Part shown: positions 35,251-50,935 of the stretch, piece by piece | How the letters are laid out: the number at the start of each line of letters is the position of its first letter | Numbering within the stretch: the stretch's first letter is position 1 | Assembly (NCBI RefSeq): GCF_027595985.1 | Contig: NC_073308.1 | Coordinates: 12,611,011-12,675,010, forward strand | Direction of reading: 5' to 3' | Length of the DNA stretch: 64,000 bases | From: Sorex araneus | Taxonomy: Eukaryota > Chordata > Mammalia > Eulipotyphla > Soricidae | Notes under the pieces: model-generated | Databases searched by the model: none | What the model was told of the DNA's origin: nothing | Seen by the model: the letters and a program-made list of their open reading frames with translations, nothing else | Program-made: the position numbers and the translations under genes

Positions 35251-35654
35251 ATTCCATTTTGTTCCTATCAGTATCCATGTCAGATTTTTTAGTTAATCCT
35301 ATGTTTCTGTTAAGGTTCTATGATTTTCAATACTCTTAATCATAGTTTAATGCATACATCCCTCAACACATTCACACCCATTTTCCTCCAATAGTGTTAC
35401 AAGGCCCTTCCCCATTCACCCCTCACACACCCTAAACAGAGTTCTGTGGGTCAGCTTTTTGGTTTTATTGCCTTTGCCACTCTTTTCTGTCAGCACTATG
35501 TATTTTATATCCCTGATGTGAGAGAGAATTCTGTATCTACCATTTTCCTTCCAAATGACCTTAGTCCAATTGTTTGGAGAAAATCACATTATCTCATTCT
35601 TGTTTGCTACCTCACAGAATTCCAGTGTGTAAAGCACTATACTTCTTTAAAGAA

Positions 35655-36870
35655 ATTTTTTTATTGAATCATGATGAGATTTCCAGTGACAAAGTTGTTC
35701 GTGGTTGAGTTTCAGTCAAAAAATGTTAAAACACCCTTCCCTTCACCAGTGCACTTTTCCTATCACCGGTGTCCCCAGTTTCCCTCCCACACTCCTCCCC
35801 TGGTCCCCAAGCCTGCCACTATGGGAATACTTCTCTGTCTGCCTGTCTATTTTTATGTCTTTCTCTCTACCTCTCTCTCTCTTTCTTTGTCTCTCTCATT
35901 TTCTTCTTAGACACTGGGATTTGTTACATTGTTACTGAAATGGTATCACACATAGTATTTTACCTCCATTCAGCACTCAATTTTTGTCCAGGGTAATCAT
36001 TTCCAACTATCATTGTAATACTGGTCCTTTCTCTGCCTTAACTGCATCCCCCATCCTACTCTGTGGTAGATTTGCATTATATATCAGTCCTCCTGGCTAT
36101 TATTTCTATGTCTGTAGGTATTATTCACATACTGTGCTATGTATGTTTTTTATATTCCACAAATAAGTACTATCATTCTATATTTGTCCTCTCCCTCTCA
36201 CTGATTTCACTCAGCATGATAATCTACCTGTCCATTCATGTATTAAAAAATCCTGTAACACCTGCATAGTTGTGTTTTTCCAATGTGTAGATGCACCCTA
36301 GTTTCTTAGCCGGTCATCTGCACTCAGAATGTTTCCAGATTTTAGCTATTGTGAATAGTGCTACAATAAACATAGATGTATAGATTGACATTTCTGCTGT
36401 GTGTATTTGGACCCTAAGTTATATTTCCAGAACTGTTATCGTTGGGTAAGATGGAAGCTCAATTTCTAGTTTTGTGAGGAATGCCTGTAGTGATTCCAAG
36501 AAGGCTAGACCAGTTAGAATTCCCAGCAACACTGAATGAGAGTCCATTCTCCTTGCATGGGCGCCAATACTGGTTGTTTTTTTGTTGTTTTTGATGTGTT
36601 CCAATCTCAGTGGTGTGAGATGATATCTCATCATTTTGATTTGCATCTCCATGGTGGTTAGTGATGTAGAGCATTTTTTCTTATGTCTTTGAGCCTTATC
36701 TATTTCTTCTTAGAGTTCCGTTCATTTCTTCTCCCTCTTTTTTGATGGTATTGGATATTTCTTCCTGTAAGGTCTTTCCAGTGTCTTATATATCTTTGAT
36801 ATTAACCCCTTTATCAGATGAGTTTTGGGTAAATAATTATGCCATAGGCTACTCTACTCCGTTGCTCTGC
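35655..36870 (-). mobile_element. L1 3' end and ORF2 part in unit C, antisense
   Basis: Orthologue of 24955-26560, with an internal loss near 36840 relative to unit A. Confidence 0.75.
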
Positions 36871-37777
36871 AGGTCTGTCATTATTTCAGTACTATACTGT
36901 TTTAATTACCACCACTTTTTCATAAGTTTGATGTTGGGAGGGTCATGCCTTCCATCTTCTTTATCCCAAGGATTGTTTTAGCTAGTGTTGGCTCGTTTCT
37001 AATGGAAAATTTGGTTCTTGTCTCTAGAGGATGGATGTCAGAACCAAACCGTTTTAAGATTTGAATCATAGCCTTTAAAGTTGCTAAGTACTTACACTGC
37101 ACTCCACACATTGAAGTACAGTTTGAATGGATGACATCCATATAAGGACTGACATTTCCTGGGCGAAGTCACAGAATCTACAGAAATGTTTTAGAACCTC
37201 TATATCTACCACTCTCAAGAAAGTTATTCAATGATTAAAATCCAGAAATTTGTTTAGTGTGTTGCCTTATTGTGAGGAACTAAGACAGAATATTTGTACC
37301 TGAAAATTACAGTATTGGAATCCATGTTTACAAGACTTTATTAGAATCTTCTTTTGCCATTATCATTTGCAAAGGATTTCTTATGGCAGGCTCAATGAAT
37401 TCAGTGCCGTCCCTGAAACTTCTCATCAACTTGTGAAAGTCAAGTGGGGGAAGAGAGAAGTTTTTTCTTAACTAAGAATTTCATTAAGTTATTCATGAAG
37501 GGTCACTGTGAAGCAATCTCAGAACAACAAGAGTATACAATTATATCTTCAGGTGTATGAAAAGAAAACATAAGAATCAAAAGACATTTTTTCAACACTG
37601 ATGGTTTTCATTAGTTCTTGATATTCTGAGAAATACAGGCTTTCGTGTTCGGGGACTATTCTCAGTGTAGATAACACTTTGTGGCCAGAGGGTTAATTTC
37701 AGAAGTTGATACTGGGTTTAGATTGTGCCATTCTGTTTAATTCTGCTATTACAAAAACCATTCTTTTATTTTTGCAG

Positions 37778-38082
37778 CACAACGTGGATATGAATGATTT
37801 CATAGATGCCCCTCTGGATGCATCTTTTTTAGAAGAATCTTTCTTATATTTCGAGAGGCATCAGAAAAGGAATCAACGAAGATTAAAAGTTCTGAGATGT
37901 ACTCTACGCGCTTGGGAAATGCTAGAAAATCAACAAATGATATTGCAATGCAAAATAGCCAAATATAATACAGATAGGAACACCCAAGAGTATACTAAAA
38001 TATTAAAAGACTATCAGGAAACTAGAAACACACTACACGAAAGCTACTCATTTATTAGCGAATATTCAATCAAGCTCTCAAG
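37778..38082 (+). CDS. Cassette exon alpha-D, coiled-coil module
   Basis: 305 nt, phase 0 to phase 2, acceptor TTATTTTTGCAG, donor AAG/GTGAAT. Starts HNVDMNDFIDAPLDASF, matching alpha-B in layout. The central part (FERHQKRNQRRLKVL) is strongly basic; the end reads SEYSIKLSR. The next in-frame exon would be beta-D, whose acceptor is broken, so its splicing partner is uncertain. Confidence 0.7.
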
Positions 38083-38396
38083 GTGAATTTACTGACAGTT
38101 TATATTGTTTCATTTATTTACATACAAATCACTTCAAACATGTAAATGATGTATCCTCCTCTTCTCTGAGAATATAATTTGGTAGATTTCTGGAAGCAAT
38201 TATCCTCCCTCTCTCCAATCAGATTCCATCTTTGCTATCATGAGTTTTTTCTTTTAACACGGTTTGCATTGAAGAGTTATTTTATTTTTAATACAAATCA
38301 GTATGACATAGACCGTTTGGACAAAAGAGAAAAGTTTAAAAATGTCAAAATGGCCCCAACTTCTTAGATTTTTTTCCCTATTACGCTGTTTTATTT

Positions 38397-38412
38397 AAAA
38401 GATTTTATGTTG
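38397..38412 (+). repeat. Target-site duplication, left copy
   Basis: AAAAGATTTTATGTTG, 16 bases. It is preceded by TTATTT, so the nick fits the L1 endonuclease preference TTTT/AA on the other strand. Confidence 0.95.
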
Positions 38413-38420
38413 GCCGCTAG

Positions 38421-41377
<2,957 letters not shown>

Positions 41378-43156
41378 CGAGAGTCCCAGAAGCCATAAAG
41401 GAGAGACTTTCCTGCTGGTGGTGTCTATGGAGATGATGGAGTCACCCACCACATTAAACACGAGTCTGAGATGGGAAGTTTCAGATAACCGAATGTAAAT
41501 CCTTTATCAGATTTTAACTTGTGCAGTACTTGAAGTGAAACACAATGAAAACTTTAACAGAAATTGTCTCTTAATACATTTACAGTCTTGTATTTACAAG
41601 CTAAATATATATAGGAAATCACAAATAAATCCCTTTTAAGTTTGCTGCTGTTTTGATGAATTATGTTTTCTTTAATTTTTTGGATGTGAGTTAACTGATG
41701 ACAAATGTTAAATTTGTGGATGTTGGTCATTTATTTTGCTCTAATATACTGCAAGAAAATGATGGCTGAACTTAGTTTTTGGATAATCTAGATCATGTGC
41801 ATTAGGCTGCTACATATACTATTATGATATTTAGCTGCGGTATCAATGTGGCATAAATACTGCAGTAGTATCCTTGGAAAACCAAATTTTCAAGTCTATC
41901 CCTGGCAATCAATGTAGACCTATTTTTAAAAAATGAATCATGTTACATGGAAGTCTTGAAAGTTATTTCCTTTCATAGTATTAAAACTAGAATATTATGT
42001 TCATCTAACTGCTATTGTAGAAAACAGGTTCTAGATTTCACCCTTCATCTAAAGTCATTTTTGTTATATGTAAGGTTTTTTCCTTTTTGATGTTGATGTT
42101 CTTTTTGTTGCATTTAGAATCTGTTCCTCCGCCATTTAAATTTTCTTTTACTTACATTAAAATTCATTTGTTTTAATTTGGTGTTGGTCCAAATTCAAAA
42201 TTTTTGCTGTCTGTTTTTCTCTACCCCATTTTTTTGTAATTTGGCAACTTCTAACCTATGAATTATTGTAACATAAGGAAAGATTTAATTGTACTCTGTA
42301 TCAGTAGTAATGATTACATCATGCTTTGAGGTTTTTTTCATATACTGGTCTTTAAATAATTAATGGACAATTGGCTTTAAAGGTAGGTCTGTTAACTCTC
42401 TTTGTGTGTTCCTGATGGAATTCACCATAGCCTTACAGCTTTTCTCAGAAGGTGACTTGTTAGAAGAGAAGTGGCATCTGCGTGTTCCAGAATCTGAAGC
42501 TGGACAGTATATAAAGCATAAAAACCTGGAATTTGATTTTAGTTCACCACGTTCAAGGATTCAGGATGCCAAAAATATGTGTGAACATTTGAAACATTTT
42601 TCATTTGCTGCTTTTTTCCCTTTGATCTAGTTAAAAGAATGTATTGTCAATTGGCATACAGTACTGCCTTTAATAGAAAATATAAATAGTGGGACACATC
42701 TCACATATTGACTACCTGAGAAATTGTTTTGTGTCCCACTGTTATTAAAGCAAAAAGTATAATGTTCTTCACTTGAACTAATCAAATACAATAGATTATA
42801 AATTGTGTATTGTAAATAAAAGTTCACTCTGTGAGTGCACATTTTGGTAAATATTTATTTATGTTAGCATTTAAAAGTTTAAAAAATATGCATTTGACCA
42901 GGATAAATGAGGTATGTTGATCATGGCTTTGCTTTATACCTTGATATTAAAGCTGGTTTTTCATCCTGGTATTTTAAAAGCTGCTTTGAGTTTTTTTTTT
43001 TCCTTTCTTTCTTTTCTCTCTCTCTTTTTTTTTAATGTAAACTAACCTCCTGCATGACAGAGGTTAAAATTTTGTCTGCACTTGAGTTCACTTGAGTTTA
43101 CATTTGAAATGTGCATGTTTATTTATACAGATTTCAATAAAGCTATTCAAGGCCTT
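41378..43156 (+). other. USP15: USP15 retrocopy 3' UTR
   Basis: AT-rich 3' UTR copied with the mRNA; ends GGCCTT before the poly(A). The poly(A) signal is AATAAA at 43136-43141. Confidence 0.8.
43136..43141 (+). promoter_or_regulatory. USP15: Poly(A) signal of the USP15 retrocopy
   Basis: AATAAA 16-20 bases upstream of the A tail, the expected spacing. Confidence 0.85.
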
Positions 43157-43164
43157 AAAAAAAA

Positions 43165-43180
43165 AAAAGATTTTATGTTG
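43165..43180 (+). repeat. Target-site duplication, right copy
   Basis: Same 16 bases as 38397-38412; its first four As merge with the A tail. Confidence 0.95.
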
Positions 43181-43511
43181 ACTCAGTAGTTCTTTGATAT
43201 ATCAGGCCATGTGGGAGCCAATGTAAAAATGCTACAGCTTCATTTGTATTATTCAGGGAACAGTGATGACAAACATATTTGCTCTTTTGATTTTAAGATA
43301 CGTCTCATATCACTGGCTTAAGTCATGAAAAATATGTTCTAATTGTTCAGGTTATAAGCATTTTTAAATTTATTTTTTATTTGCTTTAGGCCCATGGAAA
43401 TTCTAGGGGATACTTAGAAGAGTTCAGAGAGGTTAACAGAGTATCAAAAGTCAAGTGAATACCTAGCATCTGGAGCTCCAAAAAAATAAAACTTATCAAG
43501 AATAAGATTAA

Positions 43512-43695
43512 AATGTAGGAGCTGGAGCCATAGCACAGCGGGCAGGGCATTTGCCTTGCACGCGCCGACCCCGGGTTCCATTCCACCATCCCATATGTTT
43601 CCCCAAGCACCACCAGGAGTAATTCTTGAGTGCATAAGGTCATAGTAACTCCTGTGCATTGTCAGGTGTGACCCAGTAAGCAGAAAAGTAAATAA
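43512..43695 (+). mobile_element. SINE in unit D, sense, old
   Basis: Orthologue of 22606, 28596 and 33131 with the GGAGCTGGAGCCATAGCACA head. Confidence 0.75.
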
Positions 43696-44039
43696 AAACA
43701 AAATAAACCTTATAAAAACAACAAAACATAGTATAAAAACTTTAGGCAATAGATGAAAACTCTGAAAGCAGAACTCCCCAGTGTCTATCCCAGAAGATTC
43801 TGAAAAAAGATCTACAAAGAAATAAGCAACTTTACCCAAGAACTACAAGTTTCAAAAGCATTGATAAATAAACTATATGTAAATCAGCCATGCAATGATA
43901 GAAAACAAATTTAAGCTTATTAAATTTAAGTTTGGTTTCATGAGGATAGCGTTATATCAAAGCAAACTAGAAAATATCATTTTGGAAACTGTTAGTAGGT
44001 GAATTAACTTCTTAAAATATTAGTCTAACTTATCTTACA

Positions 44040-44082
44040 TATTATTATTATTATTGTTATTACTATTATTACTATTATTAAT
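44040..44082 (+). repeat. ATT trinucleotide repeat before beta-D
   Basis: Interrupted ATT run, same place as in units A-C. Confidence 0.9.
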
Positions 44083-44093
44083 GTGCTTACTTG

Positions 44094-44139
44094 GTCCTTC
44101 AAAGACCATGGGAAACATTTGTCAAATACAGATCTTACG
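44094..44139 (+). pseudogene. Cassette exon beta-D with a broken acceptor
   Basis: Same 46-nt exon, open frame SFKDHGKHLSNTDLT, donor GTAAGTACC intact. The acceptor that reads CTTACTAG in A, B and C is CTTACTTG here, so normal AG recognition is lost. The copy is therefore probably skipped or replaced by a cryptic site. Confidence 0.65.
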
Positions 44140-44258
44140 GTAAGTACCGAACACTGTTGAGTGTGACCCCAAAACTAAATGGAGGAGGAGGAAGGATTGC
44201 TCAGGAATAATGTTAACTAAGTAAAGAAATACTATGTAGTTTATTTATTTATTGTTGG

Positions 44259-44450
44259 TTTAGGGGCCACAACCGGCAGTGCTCAAACCTTACGCTTGGC
44301 TCCGCAGTCAGCGACTACTCCTTCCTTGCTCAGGAACCACATGCAATGCTGTGGCTAGAACCCACAGGCTCTGTGGCAATAACCCTCCTATTGTACCTGA
44401 ACAATGGGCAAGGTGCTTGTTTCAGAGCCTGGTATGCACATACCTGGTAT
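44259..44450 (-). mobile_element. Old SINE-like repeat in unit D, antisense
   Basis: Orthologue of 23366-23560; the array ends soon after. Confidence 0.55.
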
Positions 44451-44590
44451 GTACCCACCCTGTCACATGTCTTTCATTGGTTTTACTATTATTACCAGCT
44501 TTCCTAATTTTTCCTTTTTATTACACATCTCCGTTTAATTCTGTTCTGTTTTGTTCTATATATCAGAAGTAATTTTACTATGTTGTTCAA

Positions 44591-46027
44591 ATGTTCAATA
44601 CAAAAACTTTCATATAGTTTTTATAAAGTTTCAATTGGACTAAACTGATATAAGATTTCTTACACATTTTTTCACTTCTAACAACTGACCATCTAATATC
44701 TTCTAACATATTACTACAAAATAGATTGTAATTATTTTTAATTACAGCTTTTTTAATACTTAACTTTTAACTTTTAACCAATGCAATATGTGGCCATGAT
44801 TGTAAGTTTTTTAAAAGAAGACCTTTTAAAAATGCAAATGAAAAAGAAGTGAACTTTAGGCTCAATACTGCGGCTTAAAAATATTTTCTAATTATTTGAG
44901 AAAAGAATTTTGCTTAGATTTCTTCATAACAAAAACATCAAACACCATTCTTCAGAACATACTTAGATGGCCAATATTTTTTTTTGAATAGACCAGACAG
45001 TATGGTCATTGGGAAGATTATATGTTACTTTCTGAAATTAATTAGAATAGAAATTTATTTTGCATGATTATTTGTCTACTGAAGGAATCCTCATTTATGT
45101 CTAGTGTACTAGGGTGGCATTTATAGCTCATACTTCACAAGCTTTTCTAGAAGACTTTCTCTTAGTAAAGTCTTGTGAATGGCTTTTTACATAGTTCAAC
45201 TATAAAATTGTTGGTGAATATATAACTAGAATACAAAGTGAAGACCATTTTTTGATTTATATGGGTTCATTTAGATATTGAGTTTTGAAATGAGCTGTAA
45301 ATAATAAATGGTTTATCTTTCCACTAATTTGCTAATACAAAACTACATTCAATATTTGATATTATCCAATTAACAGTATGAAAACATAGGCATCAGGTGT
45401 ATACAAATTCCAAATAGTTCATTTCTTTCCAAAAGCTTTATTAGCCTCAAAAATACCTATGTATCTTTTTCTGTGTACGTCTACATACTTCCTTCACATA
45501 TTCCATTCCCATCCTATACCAGCACACTCAACCTATTTTCAAAACGAAAAGTGGCCTTCATCAGTTTCTCATGCTTCAGATAGAGATACAGGGCCAAAAT
45601 AACCTTTTCAGTCAGTAGTAATCAGCCAAACAACTATGACTTATATCACTGTCACTTGATAAACATCACCTAAGCATACAGCCATTTACTAGGCCATTGA
45701 TTGTTTTCCATATGTTTCTCAAGAAATAGTCCCAAAGTACTCCAAATCCATTTCATCCTACCCCTTTTCTCTAGCTTCTAGTCAATCTAACCTACTTAAA
45801 ATGCCACAGAAAACCTTCTTATCTCTGATTCTTTCCACAAGCTTCTTCCCTCTGTCTGTAGTACTTTCCCAGCCTTTCAGGGGTTACTTTATGTAAGACT
45901 TTCACCAAAACAGGAAATACCCCCAACAAAACCTGGGTGTCCCTGCTGTGTGTTGTAGTAGTGCACTCTTTGATCCTTGTTATGGCATTTATGCTTTGTA
46001 TGAATATGCATTAAAAGAATGATCTCC
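44591..46027. other. AT-rich sequence beyond the array, no feature seen
   Basis: No repeat of the array, no exon with fitting phase and no RNA gene recognised. Confidence 0.45.
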
Positions 46028-46196
46028 ATAGGGTTTGGAGCAATAGTACAACAGGTGTTTACTATTTGCAGTCTACCATAGTTTGATCCCCAACACCCAC
46101 TATGGTGTCCCGAGCCACCTAGGTGTGATTGCTGAATGTTGAGCCAGGAGATAGCCATGAGTACTGCCAGGTGTAACCCCCAAACATAGAGAAAAA
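46028..46196 (+). mobile_element. tRNA-headed SINE, sense, old
   Basis: GGTTTGGAGCAATAGTACAAC head, TGTTGAGCCAGGAGATAGCC body. Confidence 0.65.
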
Positions 46197-46779
46197 CCCT
46201 AGATGGTTTTTGATGAGCATGTCATTGTGCAATAGCACATGATTGTTGCAAAACTTCATCAAGAATCAGAAGACGGAATCACTAAAACTTAGCTAGAAGA
46301 GTAACAACTCATTGTGAAATAGTGAGCAAATCATTATGAGCAGCGATACTGATTTCTGTACTGCATCCATATACAAATAGCTTTTTTCTCAACAGTGATT
46401 TATCTCTCATTTTTATTGGTAATCAATAAGTAGTTTCAATAAATGATGGGTGATGTGATCCTTCTTTTCAGCCATAGCTGAAATGGGATATGACTCCTGT
46501 AGGTTTCCTATTCGAAAGTTAATCTATGAATCAATTTTATAATCTAGTTTTGAAGACATCACAAAAAAATACAAAGTTTTTGAAGATAAAGCACATAATC
46601 AGATAAGCAGAAAAATATGCATTTACCAAGATGTTTCATGAATGTTTGAAATTTGGGTTTTGGCCTATGGACAAAAAATATTTAATAAAGTAAAATATTG
46701 CATTATATCTGCCTGAAAAGGTTTATTTTGTATTCAAAATCGCCACATTCTAACTATATAAACAGTTGTATGAAAACCA

Positions 46780-47530
46780 ATACTGTTGTGAATGGCTAAA
46801 AGGCTCATGAAAAAGTGCTCTTCATCACTAATCACCAGGGAAATGCAGATCAAAACAACCATGAGACACCACCTCACACCACAGAAACTGGCACACATCC
46901 AAAAAAACAAAAGCAACTGCTGTTGGGGTGGATGTGGGGAGAAAAGGGCCCTCCTAAACTACTGATAGGAATGGCGACTAGTTCAGCCCTTTTGGAAAAC
47001 AATGTGGTTGCTTCTCAAAAAATTAGAAATTGAGCTCCCATTTGACCCAGCAATACCACAACTGGGAATATATCCCAGAGAGGCAAAAAAGTATAGTCGA
47101 AATGACATCTGTACTTGTATGTTCATCGCAGCACTGTTTACAATAGCCAGAATTTGGAAAAAAAAACAGAGTGCCCGAGAACAGGTGACTGGTTAAAGAA
47201 ACTCTGGTACATCTACACAATGGAATACTAAGCAGCTGTCAGAAAAGATGACGTCATGAACTTTGCATAGAAGTGGATCAACATGGAAAGTATCATGCCA
47301 AGTGAAATGAGTCTAAGAGAGACAGACATGGAAGTATTACATTCATCTGCGGAATATAAAACAACAGAATGGGAGACTAACACCCAAGAATGATAGAAAT
47401 AAGTACCATGGCTTGCTCCAATACTTGGAAGCCAGCCTCACATGCTAGGGGAAAAGGCAGCTCAGATAGAGAAGGGAACACCAACTAAAGTGTGGTTGGA
47501 GGACCCACTCGGGATGGGAGAGGCATCCTA
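46780..47530 (+). mobile_element. L1 ORF2 C-terminal region and 3' UTR, sense
   Basis: Runs from the ATGCAGATCAAAACAACC phrase through TTTGACCCAGCAATACCAC and AATGGAATACTAAGCAGC, the familiar order of the mammalian L1 3' part. Frame decayed, but fragments remain open at 46815-47033 and 47002-47196. Confidence 0.8.
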
Positions 47531-47534
47531 TCTA

Positions 47535-47700
47535 GATGTCCTCAATATCTCTTGCTTGCAGAACCTCTATGACAAGTGCTTCCAATACTCTATTGAACAG
47601 AAGTGGTGAGAGTGAACATCCTTGTCTAGTCCCTGGTCTTAGAGGGTGGACTCTTAGTTTTTCCTTCTTGAGGATAATGCTTGCAGTGGACTTGTGGTAG
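47535..47700 (-). mobile_element. L1 ORF2 internal segment, inverted
   Basis: GAACATCCTTGTCTAGTCCC is the reverse of an internal ORF2 region. It lies between two sense L1 pieces, suggesting inversion during insertion or nested insertion. Confidence 0.6.
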
Positions 47701-48790
47701 ATGGCTTTGACTATATTGAAGGAAGTTCCTTCAAGCCCATTTTGGTGAGAGTATTTATCATAAACAGGTGCTGGAAATTACAAATGCTTTCTCTGCATCT
47801 ATTGACACTGACCAAGCAAGTGGGAACAGAGATAAACAATGGGATTATTCTAAAACTAAGAAGTTTCTGCACCTCAAAAGAAACAGTGACTAGAATACAA
47901 AGACAGTCTACAGAAAGGGAAAGGATATTTACCCAATACCCTTCTGATAAGAGGTTCATATCAGGATATACCAGGCTCTGGTTGAACTCTAGAAGAAGAA
48001 AACATCCAATCCCATCAGAAAATGGGGTGATGACATACATGAATAGAAATTGAAAGAAGTATTCCGAATGGCCAAAAAGCACATGAAAAAATGTTCATCA
48101 GTAATCATCAGGAAGATGCAGATCAAAACAACAATGAGATACCATCTCACATCACAGAGACTGGCACATATCCAGAAAATCAAAATAACCCGTGTTGGCA
48201 TGGATGTGGGGAGAAGGAGACTGTCCTTCATTGATAGTGAGAATACTGACCGCCATCCTTTCTGGAAAACACTATGGACATTTCTCAGGAAGCTAGAACT
48301 TGAGCTCCCATTTGACCCAGCAATACCTCTTCTAGGAATATATTCCAGAGGTGAAAAAGTACAGTAGAAATGACATCTGCACTTGTATGTTTATGGCAGC
48401 ACATTTACAATAGGTAGAATCTGGAAACAAAACTCGAGTGCTCGAGAAGAGATGGAATAGTGAAGGGACCACTAAGTGAATGATGCTCGGAGGGCTCACT
48501 CTGCATGGGAGATGCGTGCTAAAAGTAGACTATAAATCAAACATAATGGCTACTTACTACCTGTATTGCAAACCATAACACCCAAAAGGAGAGAGAGAGT
48601 ACGAGGGAATGCGTCTGCCACAGAGGCAGAGGTGTGTGGGGGAGTAGCAGGAGGGAAACTGAGAACAGTAGTGGTGGAGAATGAGCACTGGTGGAGGTCT
48701 GGGTACTCGATCATTGTATGACTGAAACGTAATCATAAAAGTTGTAAGTCTGTAACTATCTCATGGGGACTCATTAAAAAATATTTTAAA
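47701..48790 (+). mobile_element. Second L1 3' part, sense
   Basis: ORF2 region from about 47760, then the same 3' order as 46780-47530 (48100-48450). It ends with the 3' UTR and ATCATTGTATGACTG near 48712 and an A-rich end. Confidence 0.8.
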
Positions 48791-49119
48791 AATTAAAAAA
48801 ATACTTTAAACTAAAACAACTGTTTAGCAAAACTAATATCGCAAAATCCAGAAAAAACCTCTATTTATTACACTTCGGAGACATGCTACCTATAAAGTCT
48901 GAAAGACAGACTAACATGGGTGTCTGTAACACTGAAATTATTCACAAAAATATAGACCTGAAATTTTAAGGCAAAATGAGGACTCTTTGGGGGGTAGGGA
49001 TGTGGTGAGAAAGACTGTTAAAAAAACTTTTTCCCCCACAGAATCAAGTGGAAAAATCCACATGGTAAAATAGCTGGATGAGTACTGTTTTTCAGTGGTA
49101 AGCTTTCTGAAAATTCAAT

Positions 49120-49310
49120 CACTGTCATCCCATTATTCATCGATTTGCTCGACCAGGCACCAGTAAAGTCTCCATTGTGAGATTTGTCGTTTCTGTTTCT
49201 GGCATATCGAATATGCCATGAATAGCTTGCCAGGCTCTGCCGTGAGTGTGAGATACTTTCAGTAGCTTGCCGGGTTCTCCGAGAGGGACAGAGGAATTGA
49301 ACCCGGGATT
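49120..49310 (-). mobile_element. Composite SINE, antisense, head-truncated
   Basis: ATCACTGTCATCCCATTATTC tail, GCTTGCCAGGCTCTGCCGTG middle, GAATTGAACCCGGG box; the head is missing. Confidence 0.85.
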
Positions 49311-50753
49311 CAATAGAATTTTGAAATGTTTTCAGAGATGTTCACATATATTTTGGATAAAAATGCAATTTTTAGAGCTAAATGCAAATCTAAATATCAC
49401 ACCTGTGCTTGAGTATTCCACATGTGCCCCCCAAATCCTGTGTCTGACCAGAGCTATCATGTCAGCTGCGACTAAGGCAGACCTGAGCTGGAATTTCTCC
49501 CAATCAGCCTGACTCTTCTGGAGAAAACCATGGATAGATAGCCTTTCCATTTGCAATCAAGTTTCTGACTGCCTCTATCTAGATAGTTCAGTAAAAGAAT
49601 AGAATATTCCCTCCTCCTTCATAAACAATGAAAACAAATGGTGAAGGAAAAGGAAAAGAAACAAAACAATCTGCTAAATCACCCCAAGTAAATTGATCTT
49701 CAGGCTGAAAACTCTTGACTCCTGTTCAGAATAGGAGTTGACAGATATCTGCCCTTTCCAATTAGACCCAGCGTCCACCACACCTGGCCTTTTCTGACAT
49801 CGAAAGGCCCAGCTTCACAACTCCTGGAGCGTGCAGCATATGCAGCAGCACCGAATCTCTTCCAAATTTCACAGTCCAGACAGCCCAGCAGGAGCAGAGC
49901 AAATTGGATGGGAAAGTTGAAGCCTACGAATTAAATAAGTAAAAACATAGAAGGCTCAAAGAGCATCAGTCAGCTCAGAAAATCCCCATACATGACTTTT
50001 GTAACACCATTGTGAGTTATTAACAATATCACAAATTATTAATCATGTATTTTCTGATATTTCCATTTGCCATGTTGCATGTATCTGCTAAGAGGACAGG
50101 ATTAGTGGGTGCCTGGGAAACTGGAGGTCTTGCTAGAGGAAAGGTCATACTGGTGGTAGAATTGGTGTTGGAACATTGAATAGCTAAAACAACTGTATTA
50201 TGAACCACTTTGTAAATACAGTGTTTAAAAGAATAAAACAATCCACGTATTAGTGTGTCTAAGTCATTTGCTGCTTCTGATCTTAAACAAGCACCCTGCC
50301 TCCTGTACTATCTCTCTGGCCCTTCCAAAGCCATGAACTTCACCTCTCCTTAGGCATCAGGTGTTCCTCTTCTACAGAGTCTTTATTGTCTTCTCTTTTC
50401 TGTGCTTTCTACATAGCACATTATAGTGCTAATCATGGGACATCATGACTAGCTCGTGCAATAAAGTGTTGTCTCCTTGGGAGCAGGGGCATAATCTTGT
50501 CGGTACTCACAGGAGTTACAGGTGTGTCAAATGTCAGAGGAAATAGAATGCAAGGGACAAATGAAGAATGATTTTTCTCATATGTGAAGTGTAGACAAGC
50601 ATAATAAGTTAATAACAAATAGCCTTTTAAAAGAAATACTTTTAAAAGGCTTTGACCTTGTATTCTCAAAGTGGCAGAGAAAGCAGTAGAGCATTTCTTT
50701 AGATACCCTATTGGACATTGTTTTAAACTACATTAAAACATTATATATTTTGG
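49311..50753. other. No recognised feature
   Basis: Moderate AT content, no repeat family or gene recognised. Confidence 0.4.
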
Positions 50754-50935
50754 GGGGCCGGAATGATAGTACAGTAGGTAGGATGTTGGCTTTGCACAGG
50801 GCAGCCACCCCGGGTTCGATCCCCGGCATCCCATATGGTCCCCCAAGCACCACCAGGAGTAATTCCTGAGTGCGGAGTCAGAAGTAACCCCTGAGCATCG
50901 TTGGGTGTGACCCAAAAAGCAAAAAAAAAAAAAAT
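50754..50935 (+). mobile_element. tRNA-headed SINE, sense
   Basis: GGGGCCGGAATGATAGTACAG head, CCCCGGGTTCGATCCCCGGC box, 14-A tail. Confidence 0.9.

Larger units (their letters stand above)
31761..37370 (+). repeat. Tandem unit C of the exon-cassette array
   Basis: Same order as unit A, including the longer L1. Distance from unit A leader to unit C leader is about 10.37 kb, and from B to D about 10.33 kb. Confidence 0.85.
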
